From the NCBI RefSeq assembly GCF_030273315.1, contig NZ_CP127174.1:186001-250000 (forward strand): a stretch of 64,000 nucleotides of DNA, read 5' to 3'. Position 1 is the stretch's first letter. Every line of letters begins with the position of its first letter. Below are positions 8,726-17,310 of the stretch, one piece after another. Origin of the DNA: Natrialbaceae archaeon AArc-T1-2. Its GTDB lineage: Archaea > Halobacteriota > Halobacteria > Halobacteriales > Natrialbaceae. The notes under the pieces are model-generated. The model ran no database searches. It was not told the origin of the DNA and saw only the letters and a list, made by a program, of their open reading frames with translations. The position numbers and the translations under genes are program-made.

Positions 8726-11700
8726 ATGAGTGAACAGCATGCTACTCACCAAGTGCCCGGATTTGTCCCTGAACCGAACGATCTTCGAGCGGTCTTCCAT
8801 CGGCACTACGAGAACGCGGCTGCGATGAGTGGCGATGATGCATATCGGGACCTGCAGACCGAAGAATCGATTCGTCGACAGTACACGGCTCGTGTTCTTT
8901 TCGAACTGTTGCAAAACGCACTCGACCGGGCTGAATCAAAGGTCGCAGTCGAAATCCGGGACGTTGACTGGGGTTCGGCTGAACAGGCGCTTGTTGTTGC
9001 TAACGATGGTGTGCCGATCCGAGTTGATCCGGAGTATGATTATTCGACTCACCGGCAGTTCGGAGAGGAGCGCCGGCCGGATTTCAACGCACTCTGCACA
9101 CTACACGTATCGAATAAGCGCCCCGAGGAGAGCGTCGGGAACAAAGGGGTCGGTTTTCGGTCTGTATTCTGGCTAAACGATTTCGCGCGCGTATGGAGTC
9201 GGTTTTCTGAATCTCCTGAATGGTGGGGGATGGAGATGCATCTGCCACTGGATCAAGACACATGGCAGCAACGACTCGACTATCGAGAAGTGCAGAAGGG
9301 TCACTCCGAGTTTCTTGATTCGGCCACGTGTCAATTGGGTGAAGGCGAGCAACGGGCTAGCTTCCATTTTCCACTCCCGTTACGTGCACCAGCACCCCCA
9401 ACACTTGACGATGCTTCGGATTTTAGCACGGTTGTAGTCGTTCCAATTGACCCCGGAAAAGAGGACGAACTACGCGACTCCGTTGAGACATTTCAGCAAC
9501 GACACCTCAATTTCATCGGGCTATTCGAGGACCGTCGAAACCTGGATGTCTCGTTTGATGCATGGGGAGATCAATTTCAGAAATCCACTTGGCCATCAGC
9601 GACGCCAGAGGATGCGAAACGATCGCTCGTATTCTGGGAATCATCCGAATTACAGCCACTTGCCGACGAGGCTGAGCACGACGTTTCCACCCCAGGGGCA
9701 GCCATCGCCTGGCCTCGGTCAAAAACCCGCTCTGACGAATTGAAACCAGGACTATATGGGTATCTCCCCACGCGAATTGAAAGCCCGTTCGGGATCGATT
9801 TGCAAGGTGACTTTCAGTTACGGACAGACAGAACAGCGATTCATCTTAATGATGAGACGATCGGTCGTTACAACCGAGCCCTGCTTAGAGCAGCTGCAGA
9901 GCTACATCTCCACGCAATCTTCAACCACCTCGGTATCTCTGATGAAGATCTCGAATACGAGTGGATCAATCCCGACGAGGTCACAACAGTCCCCGAGACA
10001 GCATTAGATGAAACACCCCGAGACGACTTCTGGCAGTTGCTAGACCCAGGGTCAACGAACTCATCAGCTGCCAAGATCGTCGTTGATCACATAGAAGATC
10101 TTCTGTTTTCGGATGGGGGCGTCAAGGATCTGGATCGCTATCGCCAGTGGGCCGATCTCGCTGATGCGTTTTTCGAGCAGCAGGATCAGTGGCCGCTCTC
10201 GACGTACGACGACTTCTGGAAAGCAACTGGCAACTGGATCGACCGGACGTGTAAATCCTCACGTCGGACCAAAACATGGAGAAGACGTGCTGTAGCGATG
10301 TGTGACGCAATCCGGGATATTGAGACCCGGGTTGCACCCATCACCGCAACGAGGGATGAAGACAAGTCAAGTAGAATCGCTGCTGTTCAGCTTCCTCAGC
10401 GAGGAACAGCAGGTGGACAGATACAGACTGAACGACACACGCATCGTCTTTTTATCCGCCGATCGGAGACGACGCAATTGGATCTCCCGCTTGCGCTCCG
10501 CGAGGCAGGGCGTGCCGTGACTTCGTATGAGTTCGCGTCTGGCTTCGATCGTGAGCCACCGCACCCTCTCGGAGCGAATCAGTTCAATCGCTGGGATGTC
10601 CTCGGAGAGCTTCGGCAACTCCCAAACGATCTCTCCAGTTGGGAGTATCAGCCTCTGGATAGCGACGTAGAGCGGGCCGAGCGATTACAATCTGAACTGA
10701 TTCGGTTTGCGATGGATCTCTTCGCACTAAGCTCGCAGGGTAGTGCTGCTCCCCCAGCAGAAACGGAGAAATACGGTCCTGGTTGGCGCGCAATTAGAGA
10801 CGATGTCTATAGCGATAATGCGCGATCTGCCGGCCGTGCGATCGCAACGCTGTTTCTCCCGACGATAGATGGACAGTGGGAACCAGCACGTCAACTCACA
10901 CAAGATCGTGTTGCCGTCGAAAAACTCCCCTCACTTCCCGAAAATGCGGATCTGGATTCGTTCCTCGCATTTATCGGAGTAACGCCGGAACCGCCCGATC
11001 CAGACGATGGAGTCCGACTCACGTTAGTCGAAGGGGGTGAGGACGGAACCGTTGCGCCCCGCGACACACCCCCGGTGTTAGTTGCGGCAGGGACAGAATG
11101 GAACCCACTACGTCTCGGAACAGAACCTGCGACCGCAGATTCAGTTGATCCGGGTGCCTGGCTAACGTCGCTAGATGCAGCTTGGGACACGTGGCTTGCA
11201 GACATTATTGAAGCTGAACGAAACGAATTAGATGAGGAAAATCAAGGGCGGCGGCCAATCGAGATCATACCGGCACTCCGGAATCAAGCCTGGTTCCCAG
11301 TCGGTGACGCTGAAGGAGCAGCAGAGCCACCGCTTCTCGTTGAAGAGCCACCGGATCGGATTTCACCGGCAGAGCTCACGCTTGTCTCTCGACAGCAGCG
11401 CCAGTTCCCGTCCGTACTCTGGAGCGTGTCAAAGGAAGCTCCACTCTCGCAGGAGTTGTTGATCGCGCTCGACTCTGTCAGTGGGACCGATATGGATAGT
11501 CTTGGACGAGACGGCGCAGAACCAGCTTTCAGACTACTGACCCAAATACACTCGCTAACAGCTGATCGGTTAGACGAGATCGAAGAGAATCCGCGTGCAC
11601 GTCAGGCCTTGACTCGGTTGTTCGATCGTCTTCTCAACACGATCAGCCGGGAACACGATCCTGAAGCGGACGAGCGAGCGATCCCCATCCTCGGGTATCG

Positions 11701-13663
11701 ACCCGTCGACGAGCCACGAGCGCTCGCTGAACGAGGATTAGCGTGGTATGAATCGGACGAAAATGTGTGGATTCCAACGACGAACACTGCCCGAGATCAA
11801 ATGCGCCGGTTCTTCCCAGAGGTGCCGTTGGCTGCAGCGACGATTGGGACTGAGACTCTTCGAGGATATGAGCCGCTCGCTGAACGCGAGATTGATATTT
11901 CACGTCAGGTGTTTCCAGCCCATCGCGGCAGTGAAGAGGTAGAAGTCGTTCAGCATCTCGAAGAACAGCTTCGACCGATCATAGCACATCTGCTCGCCCT
12001 CGCCAGTACGACGAACCAAGTTGATGTTGACCCGGCGACGGCGGCTGATCGATGGCGAAGCAGTACGATTCGCTACGTCGAGAACGCATGGATCGAATTC
12101 CAAGCAACTCTCGGTGGGGGAGAGACATTGACTGCAACTCGGTACAAGAACACTCACAATCACGCGCTCTATCTGCAATCGAAACCACCGACGATTATCT
12201 TCGATACGCCAGACGAGACTACGGGTTCACCACCGCTTGATGAATTCGGCGAGCCGTTGGCTAAACTGCTGCTTGAGGATTCCGCTACTGGCGTCGGCCC
12301 TCTCTTCGGTCAGGCCCTCAGCGGTTACGAGTCAGACGGCGTCAGCCGTGTCGAACGACTCTTGGAGAAACGCGACGCAATCTCCTTGGTGGACGCCTAC
12401 GAGCGGCATCTCCGCCAACTCGATGATGAGGAACACGAGGAGCTACGTCGTCGGGTGCGAAAGGCGCTATCTGAACTCGATATTCAGATTCGTGACTCGT
12501 GGAATCGGCTCTCCCATATCGGTTCTGATGATGTGGATGTGACCACGGCTTCATGGTCCCTCACAGCTGCTGACGTGAATGCTGCGTTGAGATCGATAGA
12601 TCTGACCGACGCTCAGGAGCCGTTCCGGCCACAGTTCTCCTGCAAACAGACACACCGAGCGGAATGGGACGAGTGGTTCACGGGGTGGGAACAGCGACTC
12701 ATTCCGTTCTTGGAGCATCTCATAGAGGAACACACCGATATAACATTCTCTGACGATGAACTCGAAGATCGCTTGCAGGAATACATTTCTGAAGATGCGT
12801 CTCGACGAGTCGCCTTCGATCCGACGCGGGCCGTCATCGAATGGCTACGAGGGACTCCATTCGGCGGAGCACTCCCTGAAGCAGCGATACCAGCCCCCGA
12901 AGAACTCGAAGATCGTCTAATTGAGTTCTCACCGCGGTACGAACCCGTCGAGAACGTGGCAACCACAGATGATCTCGGCTGGGGTCGTCCAAGGTTGTCC
13001 GAAGGTGACCCGAACGAAACTGAAACCGGAATCGTAGAGATCGAAGATCTCGAATCTGAATGGAAAAATACGAAATCAGTCGGTGACGAAGCCGAGCGAG
13101 CGGCCGCATCATGGATTACCAACCAGACTGTTGAACATCTCGAAGATGCGAAGGCACGAGGAGAGTTTGATGAAGCTTTGGAAAGTCTCCTGTCAGTGAT
13201 TCCGTCCTCAGGCAGGACTGCAGAAAATCTGGATCGCGGCCTTCGGGAATGGAACGAAACAGGCAGCGTTGAAGCTCTCGAATCGGGTCTCCACATCTCA
13301 AGCGTGTGGGATGGTGCAGGGTACGATATGCTCGGGCTGGAACGCACCGGTGACGAGATCGAGCCCGTTCGATACGAAATCAAGAGCTTGGGCGATGAAG
13401 GCCCGTACAAGGTGCATTTGACCCAAAACCAGCTCCGCGTCTATCGCAAAGTCTTGCACTCACCTGAGACCAGGAGTACAAAGCACACGCTGTATCAGGG
13501 CTCTTGGCGGCTGTTGGGTGTTCAATCCGGACGACAAGCTGTAGACCTGACCAGTGAGCTTGACGGGCTCCCTGAATTAGTCAACAGCTTCCGAAACAAA
13601 GGCTACGGGCACGACGGACTCATCATCTACGTTCAGGATAACGACGAATCAATCGACATTTGA
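8726..13663 (+). CDS. Giant sacsin-type ATPase with C-terminal DUF3883 domain
   Basis: This 1645-residue protein begins with a GHKL/Hsp90-type ATP-binding domain as found in sacsin. The N-box is LLQNALDRAES (~residue 65), the Asp-loop VANDGVP, and the glycine lid GNKGVGFRSVFW (~140-150). A long middle part has no recognised domain. The C-terminus has a nuclease-like DUF3883 module with YEIKSLGDEG (~1550) and a Gln-rich helix, as in many restriction-linked proteins. It is transcribed divergently from the AddAB-like operon, and its 3' end overlaps the next, convergent gene by 15 bp. Such ATPase/DUF3883 proteins are known from defence islands; the target here is unknown. Confidence 0.85.
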   Translation: MSEQHATHQVPGFVPEPNDLRAVFHRHYENAAAMSGDDAYRDLQTEESIRRQYTARVLFELLQNALDRAESKVAVEIRDVDWGSAEQALVVANDGVPIRVDPEYDYSTHRQFGEERRPDFNALCTLHVSNKRPEESVGNKGVGFRSVFWLNDFARVWSRFSESPEWWGMEMHLPLDQDTWQQRLDYREVQKGHSEFLDSATCQLGEGEQRASFHFPLPLRAPAPPTLDDASDFSTVVVVPIDPGKEDELRDSVETFQQRHLNFIGLFEDRRNLDVSFDAWGDQFQKSTWPSATPEDAKRSLVFWESSELQPLADEAEHDVSTPGAAIAWPRSKTRSDELKPGLYGYLPTRIESPFGIDLQGDFQLRTDRTAIHLNDETIGRYNRALLRAAAELHLHAIFNHLGISDEDLEYEWINPDEVTTVPETALDETPRDDFWQLLDPGSTNSSAAKIVVDHIEDLLFSDGGVKDLDRYRQWADLADAFFEQQDQWPLSTYDDFWKATGNWIDRTCKSSRRTKTWRRRAVAMCDAIRDIETRVAPITATRDEDKSSRIAAVQLPQRGTAGGQIQTERHTHRLFIRRSETTQLDLPLALREAGRAVTSYEFASGFDREPPHPLGANQFNRWDVLGELRQLPNDLSSWEYQPLDSDVERAERLQSELIRFAMDLFALSSQGSAAPPAETEKYGPGWRAIRDDVYSDNARSAGRAIATLFLPTIDGQWEPARQLTQDRVAVEKLPSLPENADLDSFLAFIGVTPEPPDPDDGVRLTLVEGGEDGTVAPRDTPPVLVAAGTEWNPLRLGTEPATADSVDPGAWLTSLDAAWDTWLADIIEAERNELDEENQGRRPIEIIPALRNQAWFPVGDAEGAAEPPLLVEEPPDRISPAELTLVSRQQRQFPSVLWSVSKEAPLSQELLIALDSVSGTDMDSLGRDGAEPAFRLLTQIHSLTADRLDEIEENPRARQALTRLFDRLLNTISREHDPEADERAIPILGYRPVDEPRALAERGLAWYESDENVWIPTTNTARDQMRRFFPEVPLAAATIGTETLRGYEPLAEREIDISRQVFPAHRGSEEVEVVQHLEEQLRPIIAHLLALASTTNQVDVDPATAADRWRSSTIRYVENAWIEFQATLGGGETLTATRYKNTHNHALYLQSKPPTIIFDTPDETTGSPPLDEFGEPLAKLLLEDSATGVGPLFGQALSGYESDGVSRVERLLEKRDAISLVDAYERHLRQLDDEEHEELRRRVRKALSELDIQIRDSWNRLSHIGSDDVDVTTASWSLTAADVNAALRSIDLTDAQEPFRPQFSCKQTHRAEWDEWFTGWEQRLIPFLEHLIEEHTDITFSDDELEDRLQEYISEDASRRVAFDPTRAVIEWLRGTPFGGALPEAAIPAPEELEDRLIEFSPRYEPVENVATTDDLGWGRPRLSEGDPNETETGIVEIEDLESEWKNTKSVGDEAERAAASWITNQTVEHLEDAKARGEFDEALESLLSVIPSSGRTAENLDRGLREWNETGSVEALESGLHISSVWDGAGYDMLGLERTGDEIEPVRYEIKSLGDEGPYKVHLTQNQLRVYRKVLHSPETRSTKHTLYQGSWRLLGVQSGRQAVDLTSELDGLPELVNSFRNKGYGHDGLIIYVQDNDESIDI

Positions 13664-14689
13664 CTCATCAACGGAAGGCGACCTTACCAGTTCAGAGCCT
13701 TGTAACTCTGCAATCCGTGGTTCAATCTCATCTTGGAATATATCCATAGCATCCACACCCCATTCAATCAACTCGACCTGTTGTTCAGGGGTTAAGTCGG
13801 TGATCTTCCCTTCAATCGGCTTGGGCCATTTGATCCGACAGGCCTGCTTTTCAGGCAGCTCCTGCCACACGAGTTCTACATCCAGATTCACTTCGATTTC
13901 CTCGCGGTCATCCTGCAACGTCTCAAAAATAGCCTCGTTTCGCTCCTTTTCCGGGGTCGAAATATACAGCTCAATCGAGAACTCGGGGCCTTGATGGAAC
14001 ACCCAGCCAAAACTGACCCCCGAAATGCCTGCACTGAACGTCATATACCCGCGCGGCCCAGGCGTCAGTTTGTACCAACTCGGTCGCCGTTCAGCATACG
14101 CCTCAACCAAATCAGCGAAGAATTCCTTGTAGCTCTTTTCCGTCTCCGTAAGTGACTCCTCATCAGTCAACTCTCGCTCCCAGTCGTTCGGCTCAACTAC
14201 AACTTCGAATTCAAACCCTCGCTTCTCAGACCCTTCAATACTCACCACACGCGGTTTGATAGCGAAGAATTTCACGTCCTTCGGCCCGCTTTCGTTGAGC
14301 CATTCCAGCACACTTCGGTGTTCCGGCCGGAATTCCTCGGCCAGCCACATGGTGAATCCAGCACGCTTTCCGGCTGAGTACGTCAACAGCTTCCCCAGGT
14401 GGTCGTGATCTGTTCTGTTATACTGGTTTTCGATGACGATAGTCTCACCAGTGTTCATCTCCCGAGCGACGATGTCTGCTGAGAAGTTACCGATCGCTTC
14501 TTCGGCGCGCGCATCTTCAATTTCAATCCCAAGCTCTGCACCGAGCAACTCGATATTTTCGGCTAACCATCGGGTGAAGTCCCGTTCCTCATTCTGCCAG
14601 ACGGACCGGAGTTCATGTTCTACGATCTCTGCGATCCTCTCATCCATACCCTTTCTCTCGGAAAGAGCCCGTATATTCTTGATGTTCAA
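13649..14689 (-). CDS. DUF4268-type PD-(D/E)XK protein
   Basis: This 346-residue protein has an N-terminal PD-(D/E)XK-like core. NFSADIVARE supplies the Asp and TIVIENQYNRTDH the E-x-N/Q part (~residues 68-95), followed by LGKLLTYSAG. This is typical of DUF4268 proteins found near restriction systems. The remainder includes SWYKLTPGPRGYMTF and a long acidic tail. An internal Met at 14647 (MDERIAEIVEHEL) is a good alternative start. It converges on the giant ATPase gene with a 15-bp overlap of coding ends. It could be a nuclease or a nuclease-fold specificity factor; a Gln/Asn replaces the usual catalytic Lys, so activity is uncertain. Confidence 0.8.
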   Translation of the reverse strand: MNIKNIRALSERKGMDERIAEIVEHELRSVWQNEERDFTRWLAENIELLGAELGIEIEDARAEEAIGNFSADIVAREMNTGETIVIENQYNRTDHDHLGKLLTYSAGKRAGFTMWLAEEFRPEHRSVLEWLNESGPKDVKFFAIKPRVVSIEGSEKRGFEFEVVVEPNDWERELTDEESLTETEKSYKEFFADLVEAYAERRPSWYKLTPGPRGYMTFSAGISGVSFGWVFHQGPEFSIELYISTPEKERNEAIFETLQDDREEIEVNLDVELVWQELPEKQACRIKWPKPIEGKITDLTPEQQVELIEWGVDAMDIFQDEIEPRIAELQGSELVRSPSVDESNVD

Positions 14690-14818
14690 AAGAACGGTGA
14701 GGCAATACTACCTGGAAGCCATGATCCGCTGCTGCGGAAGAAGCAAGAACTTGAAGACGAACTTCGTATACTGGGACGGTTTTGATCTTCTAGATCTTCT
14801 AAACTAATACCGAATTTT

Positions 14819-15658
14819 TTACATATAATAGTAATACTCCGGTCTAACATCGTCCATCGACTCTGTAGCTGGTTCAGAAAGAACCTTGCCTACGCTGTTA
14901 GCGACGCCCAATGTCGCTGGCATTCTAACTGAATACTCCGAAGTGTTCCAGTCTAGCTTGGTGAAGAATAGGATCTCTCGACACAACTGGTCGGCCGGTG
15001 TTGGGCATTGTTCAGGGTCAGGTACCACCTCTATCGGTCTCGGGACGTTACTACCCTCATACGTCATCTGTTCGGGGACGAATCCTGTTGTGTATAGGTA
15101 GTGGATGTCGTCTTCTGGAACACTAAGTACCGTTCCTCGAACTGCTGGGAAATTGCTGTCAGGATATAGCCGGACATCGGGCCTGTTACGGATTGTGACG
15201 AGATCCAGGCTCTCTATTTCAGTTGCAGCTGCCTGGCAACCATCTCGTTCACGGTCCCAGAACTCGGAAGACTTGTGGAGTACAAATCGACGTGGATACA
15301 TCCCTTTGCGCTGCCGATAGTGCTCAAGGATCTGCGATACGACAGTTTCTGCTCCTTCTTCAGACAGGTGTGGCTGTCCACTATTATCTTCCTCAATATC
15401 TTTCAACGGGTCGCTTTGAAGGATGACGTGGTCTTTCCCGCGGAACACGTGGGCTAATGCTGCCCGGACTTCAGAACTTTCTCCCCCCACACGGTAAAAT
15501 GAGATTCCTGCGTAGCAAACTCCTTCCTCAATTTCTCGTGTCTTCCACGGGTGACCTTCCTGCGACTTGTATAGCATTCCAACTGTGAGGTTCCATGCCC
15601 GTTTCGCTCTCTCCTTTGATTTAGAGACGAGGGTGTCATAGAACGAGTAGCACACCAA
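14819..15658 (-). pseudogene. Short prokaryotic Argonaute, PIWI half (3' fragment, cut off by IS)
   Basis: From 15628 down, this frame encodes the PIWI domain of a short Argonaute. It contains GISFYRVGG, HVFRGKDHVI, FVLHKSSEF, LYTTGFVPE, VPRPIEVV, REILFFTKLDWNTSEY and ends in YYYYM, the usual Ago C-terminus. The usual DEDX catalytic acids are not evident, as in other short pAgos. The first 13 codons of the listed frame come mostly from the end of the inserted IS. Removing the IS and one 8-bp duplicate joins LDVSK directly to SKERAK of this frame, so the break is an insertion and not a natural split. It has no start signal of its own and is probably not translated properly. Confidence 0.88.
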
Positions 15659-15682
15659 AGAGCAGGGTGAACGCTGAGGTGG

Positions 15683-16675
15683 ATGAGTTCAGCGACCCTG
15701 CAAGATGATCCTTCGGTAGAGTCGTTCTTCAATGTCGCGGAAACCGAGACGCTAGCGTTGTTTGAGCATCTCTCCTTCGAGTTTCTCGAAGAGTTCGACG
15801 TGTTCGCCCCGGCGGAGACGGGGCGAACACGAGATCACGAGCCACCAGAGCTGATGCGTGGCTTCCTCCATTGCTACTACCACGACATCTACGGCATTCG
15901 TCCCGTTGAGCGAGAGCTTCGGAACACGGTCGTTTGGCTCAGCTGTGGGTTCGATCGACCGCCGTCGAGAGACGCGGTCGATCGCTTTCTCACCGACCTC
16001 GAACACGTCGTTGACGAAGTCTTTGACCGACTCGTCGAACAGGCCGCCCGGCGCGGCCTGCTCGACTTGACCTACTGTATCGATTCAACCGACGTGAGGG
16101 CGATGCCCGCCGATCAAGACGCGTCGAAGTGCTACGATCCAACCGACGACGAGTACTACTACGGCTACGGTTGTACAATCGTCTCGACCGGGCAAAAGAT
16201 CCCGATTGCAGCCGAGTTCACCGAGAGTAAGCAAGCGCCAGAGGAGGCGGCGATGCGCGTCACGCGTGACGCGCTCGCCGTCGCCAAGCCGATCTGGATG
16301 GTCGGTGACAGCGCCTACGACACGCTCGACTGGCACGACCACCTGCTGGCCGCAGGGGTCGTGCCAGTCGCTCCGTACAACGCGCGAAACACTGACGACC
16401 CGAAAGACATCGAGTACAGGGTCGAAGATCGCATCGAACAACACAGCGAAGACGTTCAGCTGAAGCAGTCCACGTTGGATGAGACGTACAACCGCCGTAC
16501 TGGAGTCGAACGAACCAACGAATCAGTGAAGGACTGCGGCCTCGGGCGAACGCACGCCCGAGGCCGCGTCCACGCACGAGCGCAGGTGTTTCTTGCCCTG
16601 TGCCTTCGCCTCGTCGTCGCTATCACCAACTACGAGCGTGGAGACAATCCGGGAAGTACGATCATCACGGTGTGA
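15683..16675 (+). CDS. IS5-family DDE transposase
   Basis: This 330-residue DDE transposase catalyses movement of the surrounding IS. The catalytic acids are visible in CIDSTDVR (first Asp), MVGDSAYD (second Asp) and RRTGVERTNESVKD (Glu, with the Y-R-E pattern of IS5 relatives). The N-terminal ~130 residues form a helical DNA-binding part. The frame is intact. The coding sequence contains an unusual number of long perfect inverted repeats, listed separately. Confidence 0.93.
   Translation: MSSATLQDDPSVESFFNVAETETLALFEHLSFEFLEEFDVFAPAETGRTRDHEPPELMRGFLHCYYHDIYGIRPVERELRNTVVWLSCGFDRPPSRDAVDRFLTDLEHVVDEVFDRLVEQAARRGLLDLTYCIDSTDVRAMPADQDASKCYDPTDDEYYYGYGCTIVSTGQKIPIAAEFTESKQAPEEAAMRVTRDALAVAKPIWMVGDSAYDTLDWHDHLLAAGVVPVAPYNARNTDDPKDIEYRVEDRIEQHSEDVQLKQSTLDETYNRRTGVERTNESVKDCGLGRTHARGRVHARAQVFLALCLRLVVAITNYERGDNPGSTIITV
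15749..16567. repeat. Cluster of perfect inverted repeats inside the transposase gene
   Basis: Perfect arms, all inside the reading frame, are at 15802-15811/15819-15828 (10 bp), 15952-15962/15974-15984 (11 bp), 16040-16047/16053-16060 (8 bp), 16327-16340/16357-16370 (14 bp) and 16536-16548/16555-16567 (13 bp, loop 6). A 20-bp perfect palindrome lies at 16255-16274. Smaller ones are at 15749-15758 and 15776-15790. All would form hairpins in either strand's RNA. Confidence 0.85.
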
Positions 16676-16683
16676 TAAGAGTT

Positions 16684-17310
16684 CTATGACACCCTCTTAG
16701 AGACATCAAGAGTAGACGGCTTGATGAGTTGTGTCGGAAGCCGTCTTTGCATCCCCATGAGTTTGATTCGATTATGGAGATTGCTCCCCTCTGATTGGAT
16801 CTGAGAGTGCTCTTCATCGGCAGGGGTGCAGGCATCCATCACCCGTTGCGGGATACAGACTATGACTACGTTTGGAGAAATATTATCCCTGTCAAGAAGG
16901 TCGATTCTGTCCTCTACAATATTGAGGAAATAGTCCATTCTTTCACGGACAGTATCCTGCTGCTCCACTCTTTCAATGTAGTTATCCCTGATGGGGAATC
17001 GCCAGCCTCGCTTGGTGTGTATGGAAATTTTCAACCGGGAATCTTCCCCGACACCAGGGAAGGGGACTTGTTGAGGTTGGTCCTGATTTCCAGGGTGAAT
17101 CCCGATTTCCATATCCCGAAGCAAGGACTGCAAGTTTCGGATAGTGTCACGATCACCAATAATGCCAAGTGTAATCGTATGGTGCTTATCTTCCTCAAGA
17201 CGAGGTCCGTATTTCACCAGGCCCCGCTTCGGCGATGTTTCTAAACCACCCTCAAATTCGATTTCTGGCTCTTCCCAGTGCTGAATACGGAAGGGAGAAT
17301 CTCGATTCAT
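16684..17310 (-). pseudogene. Short prokaryotic Argonaute, MID half (5' fragment, cut off by IS)
   Basis: This is the start of the Argonaute gene. It has the pAgo signature GLVKYGP (~residue 30), a Rossmann-like MID domain with VVIVCIPQRVMDAC, and HNRIKLMGMQRRLPTQLI, the MID segment that faces the guide 5' end. Its last three codons before the stop come from the IS. Joined to the PIWI half after IS removal it would make about 471 residues, normal for a short (MID-PIWI) Argonaute. Its ATG overlaps the stop of the upstream APAZ gene by 4 bp, so the two were co-translated partners. The MID fragment alone could still be made but lacks PIWI. Confidence 0.88.

Larger units (their letters stand above)
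15629..16696. mobile_element. IS5-family insertion sequence (ISH11-like), 1068 bp, inserted in the Argonaute gene
   Basis: The terminal inverted repeats are perfect over 16 bp: GAGGGTGTCATAGAAC at 15629-15644 and its complement at 16681-16696. The 8-bp target duplication TTAGAGAC is intact at 15621-15628 and 16697-16704, so the insertion is recent. The element holds one transposase gene and appears complete. Size and transposase type resemble ISH11 of Halobacterium from memory; a database comparison is needed for the name. The transposase is transcribed opposite to the Argonaute gene. Confidence 0.95.

Noticed and set aside
12613-13410. 265-codon antisense ORF
   Set aside because: It is a shadow of the ATPase/DUF3883 gene: Ser/Arg-rich low-complexity translation and no start signal.
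14819-17310. Naturally split (two-gene) Argonaute
   Set aside because: The break is filled by an IS with perfect ends and an 8-bp duplication, and removing it restores the frame exactly, so the split is an insertion.
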